Below, piece after piece: positions 32,697 to 41,910 of a stretch of DNA of 64,000 nt. Each line of letters starts with the position of its first letter. Position 1 is the stretch's first letter. Below the pieces are notes generated by a model, which saw only the letters and a list, made by a program, of their open reading frames with translations, had not been told where the DNA came from and did not search any database. The translations under genes were made by a program, and so were the position numbers. The stretch comes from Candidatus Zixiibacteriota bacterium. Its GTDB lineage: Bacteria; Zixibacteria; MSB-5A5; JAABVY01. The stretch lies in assembly GCA_011056555.1 (NCBI GenBank), contig DSEQ01000002.1, positions 1 through 64,000 on the forward strand. Direction: 5' to 3'.

Positions 32697-34352
32697 TTAT
32701 ATCAAGCCGGAGTCATTTTCCCTCGGCATAAGGAAATTCAGATCCTCAAAGGTATCTATACCGGCCGACCTGAATTCGCTTGAAAGGCCCAGATTATAAG
32801 CAAATTCCAGGATCTTCGGTACTTCCACCTGCGATTCGGGGAATAAATCGGGTTTATCATACAACTCAAATTTATTAAAGCACTGCGCCGACAAATTCAG
32901 ACACAGGGATAAATAATCGCAAACCTCAAACAGAAAATCGGAATCATGGGAGATCAGGAGAACAGATTTGCCATCCCTGGCCAATTGTTTGACTATCTGC
33001 TTTATTCTGTTTTGCCCTTTAAAATCAAGCTCCTCGGTAGGCTCATCCATAATAACTATATCTTTCTCTACGGCCAGCCCGCCCGCGATTGCGGCAAGCC
33101 TGGCCTCACCGCCGGACAGCGTATGCGGTGAACGGTCCTTGAATCTGTCAAAATCAAGACCCACCATCTCAAGCGATCTTCTGACAGCATCATCGAGCAT
33201 GGCGCCTTTATACCCGAAATTTTTCGGGCCATAGGCGATGTCATCAAAAACAGTCTCCGCGAACATCCCGCGTTCAGGATTCTGGAATATGTATGCAACC
33301 GACCTAATCAAATCTTTCAGCGATGCCTTACTACCATTCAGCTTAATCCGGCCCTGATCCGGTTTAACCAGCCCGGCCAGTATCAATGCCAGCGTGGTCT
33401 TGCCGCATCCCGTTCGCCCCAGCAGGCCATGGATTTTGCCTTTCCCCAAATCCAGATTTAGCTCCTCTATTATTTCTTTTTGACCCTTCCATCCAAAGCT
33501 GATCTCCCGGCATTCCAGTGTCACGCCGGTATGAGCGTCAGCGCTTCTGATTTCTTCTCTTGCTTCTGTGGCCGCTTCAAGCCGGGCTCTCTTTATTGCA
33601 TCCTGATTTTCAATATCCATCCACAGCGGGTATCCGATGCCATAACGGATTAGCGCATCTCTATCGTTCAGGCCCTCTGAAATTGTGCAAGCCCTGGCTA
33701 TCCCTCCTCCATCCATGATAATCAATCTGTCAAGGCCCGTTACCTCCTCGATGCTCTGAGTAATATATATCAGCGTCATTGCTTCATCCTCAAGCAGCTT
33801 ACTCAGCTCATTTTTGAAAATATCTTTGCCGATCTTATCCAGGTGCGCCATCGGCTCATCGAGGATGAGGATATTCGGTTCAAGTATCATCACTGACCCT
33901 AAGCCCAGCTTCCTCTTTTCACCGCCCGACAATTTATGGGGCGGAGTTTTCAGCACATTCTCCAGTCGATATTTTTTGATATAGTCTTCCACCCTTGTCG
34001 AAATATCCCTGCCGTCATATCCATAATTCTCGAGTCCCAGCGCCAGCTCTCTTTCAACATTGACTGAGACTATCTGATGATCAGGGTTTTGGAACAGAAA
34101 TCCCGCCCGCCTGCCGAGATTTTGCCTGAAACCATCTTCAGAGGTCAGATGACCGCCCACCCTGACTTCGCCACTGGTTGGATACAGCAATCCCGCAATC
34201 AGCCGTGCAATCGTTGTCTTGCCGGAGCCATTGGCGCCCATTACCGCCAGCTTTTCACCTCCGGCTATTTCCAGGTTTATATCAGTAAGGATTTTTACTG
34301 GAGCCTCATCATCAGGTTCGACTTGATATGCTACATTGCGCAGAGAAATCAT
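32697..34352 (-). CDS. Double ABC ATPase of the energy-coupling factor type
   Basis: The 551-residue protein has two ABC ATPase domains in one chain. The first has Walker A GANGSGKTT, signature LSGGEKRKLG and Walker B ILILDEPMAHLD. The second has GRTGCGKTT, LSGGEARLA and IVIMDEPTEELD. This matches fused EcfA1-EcfA2 ATPases of vitamin and metal uptake systems. About 90 residues beyond the second domain (460-551) are not part of the ATPase core. No EcfT or substrate-binding S component is adjacent, so its membrane partner must be elsewhere. Confidence 0.88.
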   Translation of the reverse strand: MISLRNVAYQVEPDDEAPVKILTDINLEIAGGEKLAVMGANGSGKTTIARLIAGLLYPTSGEVRVGGHLTSEDGFRQNLGRRAGFLFQNPDHQIVSVNVERELALGLENYGYDGRDISTRVEDYIKKYRLENVLKTPPHKLSGGEKRKLGLGSVMILEPNILILDEPMAHLDKIGKDIFKNELSKLLEDEAMTLIYITQSIEEVTGLDRLIIMDGGGIARACTISEGLNDRDALIRYGIGYPLWMDIENQDAIKRARLEAATEAREEIRSADAHTGVTLECREISFGWKGQKEIIEELNLDLGKGKIHGLLGRTGCGKTTLALILAGLVKPDQGRIKLNGSKASLKDLIRSVAYIFQNPERGMFAETVFDDIAYGPKNFGYKGAMLDDAVRRSLEMVGLDFDRFKDRSPHTLSGGEARLAAIAGGLAVEKDIVIMDEPTEELDFKGQNRIKQIVKQLARDGKSVLLISHDSDFLFEVCDYLSLCLNLSAQCFNKFELYDKPDLFPESQVEVPKILEFAYNLGLSSEFRSAGIDTFEDLNFLMPRENDSGLI

Positions 34353-34387
34353 GGTGTCAATTTAGCAAGATATTGCAAAATCCAAAA

Positions 34388-34416
34388 TGAAAAAAGGCGC
34401 TCGATGAGCGCCTTTA
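34388..34416 (-). terminator. Terminator of the accC-gcv operon
   Basis: The stem AAGGCGCTC/GAGCGCCTT (34394-34414) with loop ATC is followed on the minus strand by TTTTCATTTT. It lies 20 bases after the gcvPB stop. Confidence 0.9.
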
Positions 34417-34435
34417 TTTCATAGCGAATCATTTT

Positions 34436-35884
34436 TTACTCAATATAAGCCACATCGCCGCGCTTCGCTGCCAGGACCTCATCCAAGCGTCCCACCGGAG
34501 TGTTATGCGGAGATTCTTTCACAAACTCGGGTTTCTCGTCAATCTCTTTGTCGATCTGAATCAGTATATCTGCAAAATTGTCGAGCGCCTGCACATTTTC
34601 TGTCTCGGTCGGCTCGATCATTAAAGCCTCGGACACTATCAGGGGAAAGTAGATCGTGGGCGCATGGATCCCGAAATCCAGAATCCGCTTGGCAATCTCG
34701 AGTGTTTTCACGCCTTTCTTCTTCTGATTTGTGCCGGCCAGCACGAACTCATGCATACAATGCCGGTCGAATGGCAGATGGTATGTATCTTTCAGTTTCT
34801 CTTTCAAATAGTTGGCGTTGATAATAGCCGCCTCAGCCACTTCACGCAAACCGTCCGAGCCATTGCTCAAAATATAAGCATAAGCCCGGACCATGACCGC
34901 AAAATTACCGTAGAAGCTGTGAATCTGCCCGATCGAATCCGGGCGATTGTAGCTGAGATAATACTCCTCATCTTCATTCTTCGCAATAATCGGCTTGGGC
35001 AAAAATGGCTCCAGTCTTTCGCTCACGCCGACCGCACCGGCGCCCGGACCGCCGCCCCCGTGGGGGGTCGAGAATGTCTTGTGCAGATTGAAATGCACAC
35101 AGTCGAAGCCCATATCACCCGGACGCGCGATGCCCAGCAGCGCATTCAGATTGGCGCCATCCATGTACATCAGGGTATCATGTTTGCGGCAGATCTTATA
35201 TATTTTCTCAATATCCGATTCAAACAGTCCAAGTGTATTCGGATTGGTCAGCATAATCGCGGCCGTTTTATCGTCTATTACTCTTTCCAGTTCATCAGCA
35301 GAGACTATCCCATCTGCGCTGGAATTAATCTGGACCGGTCTGTAGCCCGCAAATGTTACCGAGGCCGGATTGGTGCCGTGAGCCGAATCAGGGATAATTA
35401 CCGTTTCCTTGTCATTCCCCTTTTTGATATGATACTTGCGGGTCATCAGAAGCCCGCAGAATTCACCCTGGGCACCCGCGGCGGGCTGCAGTGATACTGC
35501 ATGCATGCCCGCGATTTCTTTCAGCATCTCGGCCAGGTCATACATCAGATGCAGGGCGCCTTGCACAGTTCCGGTCATCTGGAATGGATGAATCTCGGAG
35601 AATCCGGAAAAGCGCGCCACCTGCTCGTTGACCTTGGGATTATACTTCATCGTGCATGATCCCAGCGGATAGAAACCTTTGTCGATATGATGGTTCTTGG
35701 ACGACAGGCGGGTGAAATGACGGATCACTTCGTTCTCGGTCATCTCGGGAAGGCCGGCCGGTTTTTCGCGCAGGTTCTCCTTGCCGAGCATCTTCTCGAT
35801 ATCACCTCCGATACCATCCTCGGGCTTTATATAATTATTTTTTCTGCCCTTTACTGAGAGCTCAAAAATTGTCGGTTCAGTCAT
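34436..35884 (-). CDS. gcvPB: Glycine dehydrogenase (decarboxylating) subunit 2
   Basis: The 482-residue protein is the C-terminal-half subunit of the two-part P-protein. The PLP lysine lies in FNLHKTFSTPHGGGGPG, and SAHGTNPASVTFAG and YMDGANLNALLG are conserved. It decarboxylates glycine and passes the aminomethyl group to GcvH. Its partner gcvPA is in the same operon but separated by two unrelated genes. It starts 6 bases after the thioredoxin/TPR gene. Confidence 0.96.
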   Translation of the reverse strand: MTEPTIFELSVKGRKNNYIKPEDGIGGDIEKMLGKENLREKPAGLPEMTENEVIRHFTRLSSKNHHIDKGFYPLGSCTMKYNPKVNEQVARFSGFSEIHPFQMTGTVQGALHLMYDLAEMLKEIAGMHAVSLQPAAGAQGEFCGLLMTRKYHIKKGNDKETVIIPDSAHGTNPASVTFAGYRPVQINSSADGIVSADELERVIDDKTAAIMLTNPNTLGLFESDIEKIYKICRKHDTLMYMDGANLNALLGIARPGDMGFDCVHFNLHKTFSTPHGGGGPGAGAVGVSERLEPFLPKPIIAKNEDEEYYLSYNRPDSIGQIHSFYGNFAVMVRAYAYILSNGSDGLREVAEAAIINANYLKEKLKDTYHLPFDRHCMHEFVLAGTNQKKKGVKTLEIAKRILDFGIHAPTIYFPLIVSEALMIEPTETENVQALDNFADILIQIDKEIDEKPEFVKESPHNTPVGRLDEVLAAKRGDVAYIE

Positions 35885-35890
35885 GATCTC

Positions 35891-36871
35891 TTACTTCTCT
35901 TCTTCCTCTTCAATTGACTCAATCTGTTTCTGTACCCATTCACTGTTGTCTGAATCGGGGTACTCCTCAAGATATTTCTTATACAACTTTAATGCTTTAT
36001 CTTCCTGATCGTTCTTATAATATGTGTACGGGATCAAGACCCGGGCATCGTCCACCAGTTCGCTCTCGGGATATTTCTCGATAAATTCCTCATACATCTT
36101 CACGGCTTCCTTCACATCGCCGTCACGCCGGTACACCCCCGCCGCCGACATATAAGCATCATCCAGAGCATCGCTTTCCGGGAATTTTTCAGCGGTCTGA
36201 AGATACATTTCGACAGCCTCTTCCTTCTTGTCATCCCGCCGCTTCAAATTTGCCAGCGCCAGCCAGGCATCGTCGGCCATGCCGGCAGCATTGTTGGAAT
36301 CCTTTTCCATTATCAAATTGTAGTAGTACTCAGCTTCCTTTAACTCCGATCTGTAGGAATAGCTCTCCCCGATATCATACAGAAGCTGCAAGCTGTCGCC
36401 GTGCCGGGCCGCTTTGGCCAGCATGTAATCGAGAGTATTACGGTTGGTCATGAGGTCAAACATGGCGGGTATAAAATCCATAGGAGGATAGTAGCCCACC
36501 AGACGATCCACCTCCATACCATTCGGCTTCGTTATGACCATCGTGGGATAACCGGAGACTCCATACCTTCCGGCAAGCTCGGTCTTTTCATCGGCATTTA
36601 TTTTTACAAAGACAAGAGATTTGGAAATCGTCGCGATCATAGTATCTGTAAATGTCACGCTATCCAAGCGCCTGCACCAGCTTCACCAGTCGGTGTAAAA
36701 TTCGATCAGCATGTAACGGTCTTCAGCCGAAGCAGCATTCAAAGCCTCGTTGTAATTGAGGTACCATGCAATCGTACCCGGTTCGGCCGCAGCTGTATCC
36801 TCCTCCTGGGCAAAAAGCTGACTGCTGAGAACCACAACTATCGCAAAAAGAAATATTATAACCGTCTTCAT
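35891..36871 (-). CDS. Secreted thioredoxin-fold/TPR protein with in-frame TGA (candidate selenoprotein)
   Basis: Read through one TGA (36683-36685), this is a single 326-residue frame. It has a signal peptide (1-21, ending SSQLFAQ), a thioredoxin-like domain (about 35-140) and four or five TPR units (about 145-320). The TGA is codon 63 in IEFYTDW-U-SWCRRLDSVTF, so it replaces the first Cys of the CxxC active site and leaves C66. That is the UxxC pattern of selenocysteine redox proteins. The cis-Pro motif GVSGYPTMVI is intact. AAGGAGG four bases upstream of the ATG fixes the start, and the downstream part has no ribosome site of its own. Only a weak hairpin is visible after the TGA. Alternatives are a sequencing error or a pseudogene. 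Confidence 0.72.
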
Positions 36872-37158
36872 TGAACCTCCTTGTCGTTGCCGACAACCTG
36901 GATTTTAATTTGCTCGGCCTCTTCATAATGATCTTTTGGTACGAAAAATACCGCATCCTCGGTGGAAGCCGAACTGAAAAAGCCGCCGCCGGTAAGATTC
37001 CCGCGGCCAAGGAGGCCGCCCTTAATATGACATATATGTGGAATTCCGGCCGACTCCAATGTCTCCTTCAGGAAATCAGTATTCAGTCTGGAATATGAAC
37101 GATACAATAAGACCATCTCTTCATCGACATTATTATCTTCAATCGGTTTATCTGCCAT
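36868..37158 (-). CDS. DUF2007 family protein
   Basis: The 96-residue protein resembles DUF2007 ('putative signal transducing protein'): MVLLYRSYSRLNTDFLKETLESAGI, then a short glycine-rich loop and FFVPKDHYEEAEQIKI. The function of the family is unknown. It overlaps the next gene by four bases (ATGA) and starts 3 bases after gcvPA, so it is translationally coupled inside the glycine-cleavage operon. Confidence 0.8.
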   Translation of the reverse strand: MADKPIEDNNVDEEMVLLYRSYSRLNTDFLKETLESAGIPHICHIKGGLLGRGNLTGGGFFSSASTEDAVFFVPKDHYEEAEQIKIQVVGNDKEVQ

Positions 37159-37161
37159 ATA

Positions 37162-38526
37162 TCAGCTGACTCCGACTTTGGATGATTTCATGACCCTGGA
37201 GGCAGCATCAACAAAAGCATCAAGCTCTTCTTTGGAACGTTTCTCGGTTACAGCAATCAAAAGATCATTGGTACGATCGGGATAGAACCAGAAAAGCGGT
37301 ATGCCTGCGAGAATTCCCTCTTTCTCCATCAAATTGATGAACTCCTCCGCAGCAATCGGAAGTCTGACTACAAATTCATTAAAGAAATTCCCTTGATAGA
37401 CCAGCGAGACATTCGGTAGAACCGCCAGCTTGTCTGACAGGTAATGCGCCTTGCGCACAGACTCCGAGGCTGCTGTACTGATACCCTCCTCGCCCATCAA
37501 AGTCATATAAATGGTTGAGGCCAGCGCGCACAACGCCTGGTTGGTGCAGATATTCGAGGTCGCCTTGTCTCTTCTTATGTGCTGCTCGCGAGTCTGCAGG
37601 GTCAGCACATAACCTTTCCGGCCATCAGCATCCTCGGTACTGGCTGAAATTCTGCCGGGAATTTTACGCATGTACTTCTTTTGCGCCGCAAAATAACCTA
37701 CATACGGTCCGCCGTAATTCAATCCGTTCCCGAAGACATGCATCTCCCCCACCGCAATATCGGCATCCGCCTCGCCCGGCGGTGTCAGAATTGTCAGCGC
37801 CATCGGATTGGCAACCACAACAAACATCGCTTTCTTGTCTTTTAGGTATGATCCGATGCTTTTGATATTTTCGATCAGCCCGAAAAAATTAGGCGACTGT
37901 ACAATAACGCAGGCCGCATCATCAAAATCGATATCATTCAACTGGCTCATCTCAACCAGGCCTGAATCTTCTTTCAGTACCTGGATATCAAGATCGATTC
38001 CCGCGGTATAAGCATCAATCACAGCTTTATAGGCCGGATGAAGTCCCGGCGCCAGATATACTTTGTTCTTCCCGGTTTGATTCAGCGCCATCAGAACCGC
38101 TTCGGCTGTGGCCGAGGCACCGTCATACATGGAGGCATTGGCAATCTCCATGCCGGTCAACCGGCAAACCAGCGACTGGAACTCATAGATACTCTGCAGG
38201 GTTCCCTGCGAAACTTCGGCCTGGTAGGGTGTGTATGCGGTTAGGAATTCGGAACGGGAAATTATCGCATCAACTCCCGCGGGAACGTAATGGTCGTACG
38301 CGCCACCTCCCATGAAACAGGTCATCTCAGATGAATCCTTGTTTTTTGCGGCAAGTTTGCGGAGAATGTTGACCACTTCGAATTCAGGTTTGCCTTTATC
38401 GAGCGCAAGCGGCTTTTTTAATCTGAGGCTTTCGGGAATCTCCTCGATCAGCTCCTCGAATTTGGAGACCCCGATCTTTTTGAGCATATCATTGCGTTCA
38501 GATTCAGAGTTAGAAACATAGCTCAT
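37162..38526 (-). CDS. gcvPA: Glycine dehydrogenase (decarboxylating) subunit 1
   Basis: The 454-residue protein is the N-terminal-half subunit of the two-part P-protein. It contains FMGGGAYDHYVPAGVDAII, TAYTPYQAEVSQGTLQSIYE and NASMYDGASATAEAVLMA, all family hallmarks. I chose the ATG at 38526, one base after the gcvH stop and preceded by GGAG; the longer frame would add 16 residues inside gcvH. It works with GcvPB, GcvH and the T- and L-proteins; gcvT is not seen here. Confidence 0.96.
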   Translation of the reverse strand: MSYVSNSESERNDMLKKIGVSKFEELIEEIPESLRLKKPLALDKGKPEFEVVNILRKLAAKNKDSSEMTCFMGGGAYDHYVPAGVDAIISRSEFLTAYTPYQAEVSQGTLQSIYEFQSLVCRLTGMEIANASMYDGASATAEAVLMALNQTGKNKVYLAPGLHPAYKAVIDAYTAGIDLDIQVLKEDSGLVEMSQLNDIDFDDAACVIVQSPNFFGLIENIKSIGSYLKDKKAMFVVVANPMALTILTPPGEADADIAVGEMHVFGNGLNYGGPYVGYFAAQKKYMRKIPGRISASTEDADGRKGYVLTLQTREQHIRRDKATSNICTNQALCALASTIYMTLMGEEGISTAASESVRKAHYLSDKLAVLPNVSLVYQGNFFNEFVVRLPIAAEEFINLMEKEGILAGIPLFWFYPDRTNDLLIAVTEKRSKEELDAFVDAASRVMKSSKVGVS

Positions 38527-38527
38527 T

Positions 38528-38908
38528 CTATTTCTCCACAAGCTCCTTGTATTTGTCAGCATCCAAAAGATCATCCAGCTCAGTTGGATTCGAGAGCTTT
38601 ATCTTTATCATCCAGCCGTCGCCGTAGCAATCCTGGTTGACCAAACCGGCCTCGTCCTCGAGCTTCTCGTTGATCTCGACTATCTCACCGGAAACCGGTG
38701 TGTACAGTTCACTAACAGCTTTAACGGCCTCGATTGTTCCAAAAGCATCCATCTGCTTGAACTCTTCGCCGGCTTCGGGAAGTTCGACAAAGACAACATC
38801 GCCCAATTCGCCCTGAGCATAGTCGGTGATTCCGATCGTGGCCGTGTCGCCGTCAACCTTTACCCATTCATGCTCTTTGGAATATTTTAGATCCTTTGGA
38901 AAATCCAT
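38528..38908 (-). CDS. gcvH: Glycine cleavage system H protein
   Basis: The 126-residue protein is full length, with the lipoyl-attachment Lys at K63 in [20 protein letters not shown]. It shuttles the aminomethyl group between P-, T- and L-proteins. It begins 14 bases after accC and is followed after one base by gcvPA. Confidence 0.97.
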   Translation of the reverse strand: MDFPKDLKYSKEHEWVKVDGDTATIGITDYAQGELGDVVFVELPEAGEEFKQMDAFGTIEAVKAVSELYTPVSGEIVEINEKLEDEAGLVNQDCYGDGWMIKIKLSNPTELDDLLDADKYKELVEK

Positions 38909-38922
38909 GTTACCTCCATTTT

Positions 38923-40290
38923 TTATTTAACTGCAGCTTCTTCCTTTTCTTTCCACCTGAATCCATCTATATATTTTGTCGAGTACACTCCCGACTGAAA
39001 TACCGGATCCTCAATAACCGACCGGTGAAATGGTATTGTGGTCGGAATGCCCTCGATGATAAACTCCTCCAGGGCGCGTTTCATCTTCATTATGGCGTCA
39101 TCACGATCCTTCGCATGGGTGATCAGTTTGGCGATCATTGAGTCATAAAAGGGCGGGATCACGTATTTTGAATAGGCATGAGTATCGACGCGAATGCCAT
39201 GCCCCCCGGGAGTATGAAAGGAGGTTATCTGGCCCGGGGCGGGACGGAAATTGTTCATGGGGTCCTCGGCATTGATGCGGCACTCGATGGCGTGCCCCTT
39301 GAACCTGATATCCTCCTGGCGTACTTCCATCTTTTCACCGGCGGCAATCAGGAGCTGATTGCGAATCAGGTCAACATCGGTAACCTCCTCGGTGACCGGA
39401 TGCTCCACCTGGATACGGGTGTTCATCTCCATGAAATAAAAACTGCCGTCCTCATCGAATAGAAACTCAACCGTCCCGGCGTTATAATACCCGGCTGCAA
39501 TCGCGCCATTGATGGCCGCTTCACCCATCTTCTTGCGAGTCTCTTCATCCAGGGCGGGCGAGGGCGATTCCTCGATTAGCTTCTGGTGACGTCTCTGGAT
39601 TGTGCAGTCGCGTTCGCCCAGATGAATGGTGTTGCCTTGCCGGTCGGCCAATATCTGTATTTCGATATGGCGCGGCTGGGTTACGTATTTTTCGATATAA
39701 ACTTCGGGATTGTTGAAGGCCGCCCCGGCTTCCATACGGGCGGTATTAAAGGCCGACTTGAGCTCCTCCTTACGGGTTACCACACGCATCCCGCGTCCGC
39801 CTCCTCCTGCGGAGGCTTTGATGATTACCGGATAGCCGATCTCCTCGCAAATACTTTCGGCCTCGGGCAAAGTGGGTACAATGCCCTCCGAGCCGGGCAC
39901 GACCGGAACACCCGCCTCACGCATCAGGCGTTTGGCAGTGGCCTTGTCGCCCATCATGCGCATCGATTCCGGCGAGGGCCCGATGAAGGTCAGGCCGCAG
40001 GACTCACAGATTTCCGCAAAATCGGCATTTTCCGCCAGGAAGCCGTAGCCGGGATGTATTGCGTCGCAATTAGTTACCTCGGCGGCTGAAATTATTCGTT
40101 TAACGTCCAGATAGGACTGGTTGGAGGGTGGTGGGCCGATACAGACCTCTTCGTCGGCAAAGCGCACATGCAGGCTGTCCAGGTCGGCCTCGGAGTAGAC
40201 CGCTACGGTCTTGACGCCCATCTCCTTGCAGGCCCTTATAATCCTGAGTGCTATTTCGCCTCTGTTGGCTATAAGTATTTTCTTAAACAT
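38923..40290 (-). CDS. accC: Acetyl-CoA carboxylase biotin carboxylase subunit
   Basis: The 455-residue protein carries the ATP-grasp glycine loop [15 protein letters not shown], the catalytic region [18 protein letters not shown] and [17 protein letters not shown]. It carboxylates biotin on AccB using ATP and bicarbonate. It is the first gene of the operon leading into gcvH. accB is not adjacent as usual but about 5 kb upstream, with an accessory block in between. Confidence 0.96.
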   Translation of the reverse strand: MFKKILIANRGEIALRIIRACKEMGVKTVAVYSEADLDSLHVRFADEEVCIGPPPSNQSYLDVKRIISAAEVTNCDAIHPGYGFLAENADFAEICESCGLTFIGPSPESMRMMGDKATAKRLMREAGVPVVPGSEGIVPTLPEAESICEEIGYPVIIKASAGGGGRGMRVVTRKEELKSAFNTARMEAGAAFNNPEVYIEKYVTQPRHIEIQILADRQGNTIHLGERDCTIQRRHQKLIEESPSPALDEETRKKMGEAAINGAIAAGYYNAGTVEFLFDEDGSFYFMEMNTRIQVEHPVTEEVTDVDLIRNQLLIAAGEKMEVRQEDIRFKGHAIECRINAEDPMNNFRPAPGQITSFHTPGGHGIRVDTHAYSKYVIPPFYDSMIAKLITHAKDRDDAIMKMKRALEEFIIEGIPTTIPFHRSVIEDPVFQSGVYSTKYIDGFRWKEKEEAAVK

Positions 40291-40359
40291 GGCGGAAAAG
40301 TATAAATATCAACACTCTTTGGCAAGCTAATTCTTGGGAAATGCAAGGAGTGTACTATT

Positions 40360-40445
40360 GGTCGTCATTGCGAGGAGCGAAGCGACGTGGCAATCTCACA
40401 GTTTATTCCATGAACCAATCTGTGAGATTCCCACTCCTCACCGGC
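40360..40445. repeat. Dispersed palindromic repeat, copy near accC
   Basis: The sequence GTCATTGCGAGGAGCGAAGC at 40362 is followed by an inverted pair, AATCTCACAG (40392-40401) and CTGTGAGATT (40420-40429). It opens a region of about 890 bases (40291-41181) that has no credible gene and consists mostly of such repeats. The motif is of a kind widely dispersed in bacterial genomes. Related copies in this window end in CTCCTCGGAATGAC. Confidence 0.7.
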
Positions 40446-40555
40446 CTTCGGCCGATTCGGGGATGGGGCACCCGCAATCTCACAGCCTTTGTAGATCAAG
40501 CCCCGTCAAAGGTCTGGCCGGCAGCCTTAAGGGGCTTGACGAGGTTATTGGGAAA

Positions 40556-40592
40556 TGGAATTGTCAATTCCCTTCAGGAATTGACCTACAGT
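40556..40592. repeat. Hairpin repeat module 'TCAATTCC' type
   Basis: TGTCAATTCC-CTTCA-GGAATTGACCTAC has the same frame as the module TGTCAAATCT-CACAG-AGATTTGACCTAC found three times elsewhere. Both arms are changed together so that pairing is kept. The flanking TGTCAA and TTGACCTAC are the same in both. Confidence 0.65.
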
Positions 40593-40676
40593 CTTTGATT
40601 CGTGCCGGGCGTACGTCTCGTGCGCACAGAAATCGCAGGGCATGATCCCTGTGATCATGCCAATCCAAATCATCCC

Positions 40677-40755
40677 GGGTGCCGCCGACAAACTCGTTTG
40701 TCGGCGATCTCTCGAATCAAGCATCCGCCACAAATCAAGTTTGTGGCGGGCACCC
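40677..40755. repeat. Nested double-hairpin element
   Basis: Outer inverted arms GGGTGCC and GGCACCC enclose two hairpins: CGCCGACAAA-CTCG-TTTGTCGGCG and CGCCACAAA-TCAAG-TTTGTGGCG. The architecture (outer arms, two inner hairpins, short linker) matches the TCAAAAGT/TCAAATCT elements at 41113, 42085 and 44006, although the sequence differs. Confidence 0.7.
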
Positions 40756-40938
40756 TAAATTCAGCGCAGAGCAGAGGATGTACTCCGCGCACGATAAATA
40801 TACTTATGTGGGCGCTAAGTTCCCTAACCTGACGCCCTAATCGCAGGATTGGGAATCCCGGCGGTACATGATAAGAATTTATGTCAAAGAATCCCACCCC
40901 TCGCTGGCTCTCAGCCTGTTCGGGATGGGGCACCTGAG

Positions 40939-41043
40939 CGACTTTTGACGGAAGTGGTAATCTCATGGTTCATCTTTATACCAAATATGGAGATTCCCAC
41001 GTCGATCATAATCCGAGATTATGATCTCCTCGGAATGACGATT
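40939..41043. repeat. Long dispersed repeat, copy B1
   Basis: This segment runs from GACTTTTGAC through GAAGTGGTAATCTCATGG to CTCCTCGGAATGACGATT and contains the hairpin GATCATAAT-CCGAG-ATTATGATC. It is nearly identical to 43850-43957 in the same orientation. Its right end is the inverse of the dispersed motif GTCATTGCGAGGAG. Confidence 0.8.
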
Positions 41044-41112
41044 CAAATAACTTGGATCCCTTCAAAGGATCTGAATCCTATCATAACGCAGAAATTTATT
41101 TCCGGAGAAATC

Positions 41113-41170
41113 GTCCGTCAAAAGTCTCTGACTTTTGACAGTGTCAAATCTAACAGAGATTTGACCTACG
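41113..41170. repeat. Nested double-hairpin repeat, copy C1
   Basis: Two adjacent hairpins, GTCAAAAGT-CTCTG-ACTTTTGAC and GTCAAATCT-AACAG-AGATTTGAC, are joined by AGT. The element is about 57 bases, and two near-identical copies lie at 42085-42140 and 44006-44062, all in the same orientation. It lies just downstream of the DUF2225 gene. Confidence 0.85.
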
Positions 41171-41181
41171 GGGCTGCCTTT

Positions 41182-41910
41182 CTATTCTTTTTCCTCGCTG
41201 ACAGCCTGCTCAACTACATAGCGGCCATCATCTTTATTAAGTATCAAGGTCTTCTGAAAATTCAGGATGTCCACAATGATCTTTGTCTCTGCAAGCTGCA
41301 AAGCCGAATCGCACACAACCAATGCCTCATCAAACTGTCTGGCCCTTCTCAAGATGTCCACAAGAAGTGTCAGTCTGTTTTCTCTATCAGTCGGCGTCTC
41401 GGATTCATCTGGCTTAACCATCTTGAACAACCTTGCGGCATTCAGACGGCAATTCACACTATTGCCACCCCAGTCATCACAATCCCAGGCAGCATGCAGA
41501 CATGCCCAGGCCGCCTCCTTGTACATCTCATTTTTCTCCAACAGGAATGCATGAGAAAGAAAATCCCTGGCCAAAGGCGGGTACAGAGTATCAGCACGAA
41601 TGGTCTTATATTCCTCGGTCCCTATCAGCTCCCGGGCATTTTCAAGTTCTTCATCCACACTGCCCGCACAATAACCGCAATCAGGACAGCAGTTGACCCA
41701 ATACATCATCGTTGACCTTTGCATCTCCGGCGGACGGGTATCCAGATCCATTGACCCGAAAGTATTAGTCGATGATATCTTCCGCTGTTTGACCTTATTC
41801 CCGCACACAGAACATTCAACCTCGACTTCATAAGTAGTGGTAGCAAATGCACATGAACCAAGAAAGACAAATAGAATGCTCAATATGTCGATAGTTAGAA
41901 ATAACTTCAC
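41182..41910 (-). CDS. DUF2225-like secreted protein with CxxC motifs
   Basis: The 242-residue protein opens with a hydrophobic signal-like segment (about 1-23) that contains a Cys. It then has VECSVCGNKVKQRK and YWVNCCPDCGYCAGS, paired Cys motifs as in DUF2225, followed by a helical, TPR-like second half (LSHAFLLEKNEMYKEAAWACLHAAW). Function unknown. The start is GTG at 41908-41910 with GGAG seven bases upstream. It is the only minus-strand gene of the accessory block, and repeat elements sit at both its ends. Confidence 0.72.
   Translation of the reverse strand: MKLFLTIDILSILFVFLGSCAFATTTYEVEVECSVCGNKVKQRKISSTNTFGSMDLDTRPPEMQRSTMMYWVNCCPDCGYCAGSVDEELENARELIGTEEYKTIRADTLYPPLARDFLSHAFLLEKNEMYKEAAWACLHAAWDCDDWGGNSVNCRLNAARLFKMVKPDESETPTDRENRLTLLVDILRRARQFDEALVVCDSALQLAETKIIVDILNFQKTLILNKDDGRYVVEQAVSEEKE

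Noticed and set aside
35891..36667. Independent 258-residue gene starting at the TTG at 36667
   Set aside because: The TTG has no ribosome site, lies inside the thioredoxin fold, and the upstream frame supplies the missing signal peptide and first strand in the same phase.
38500..40360. Glycine riboswitch before the gcv genes
   Set aside because: I looked upstream of gcvH and accC for the tandem glycine aptamer and saw neither its conserved core nor space for it.
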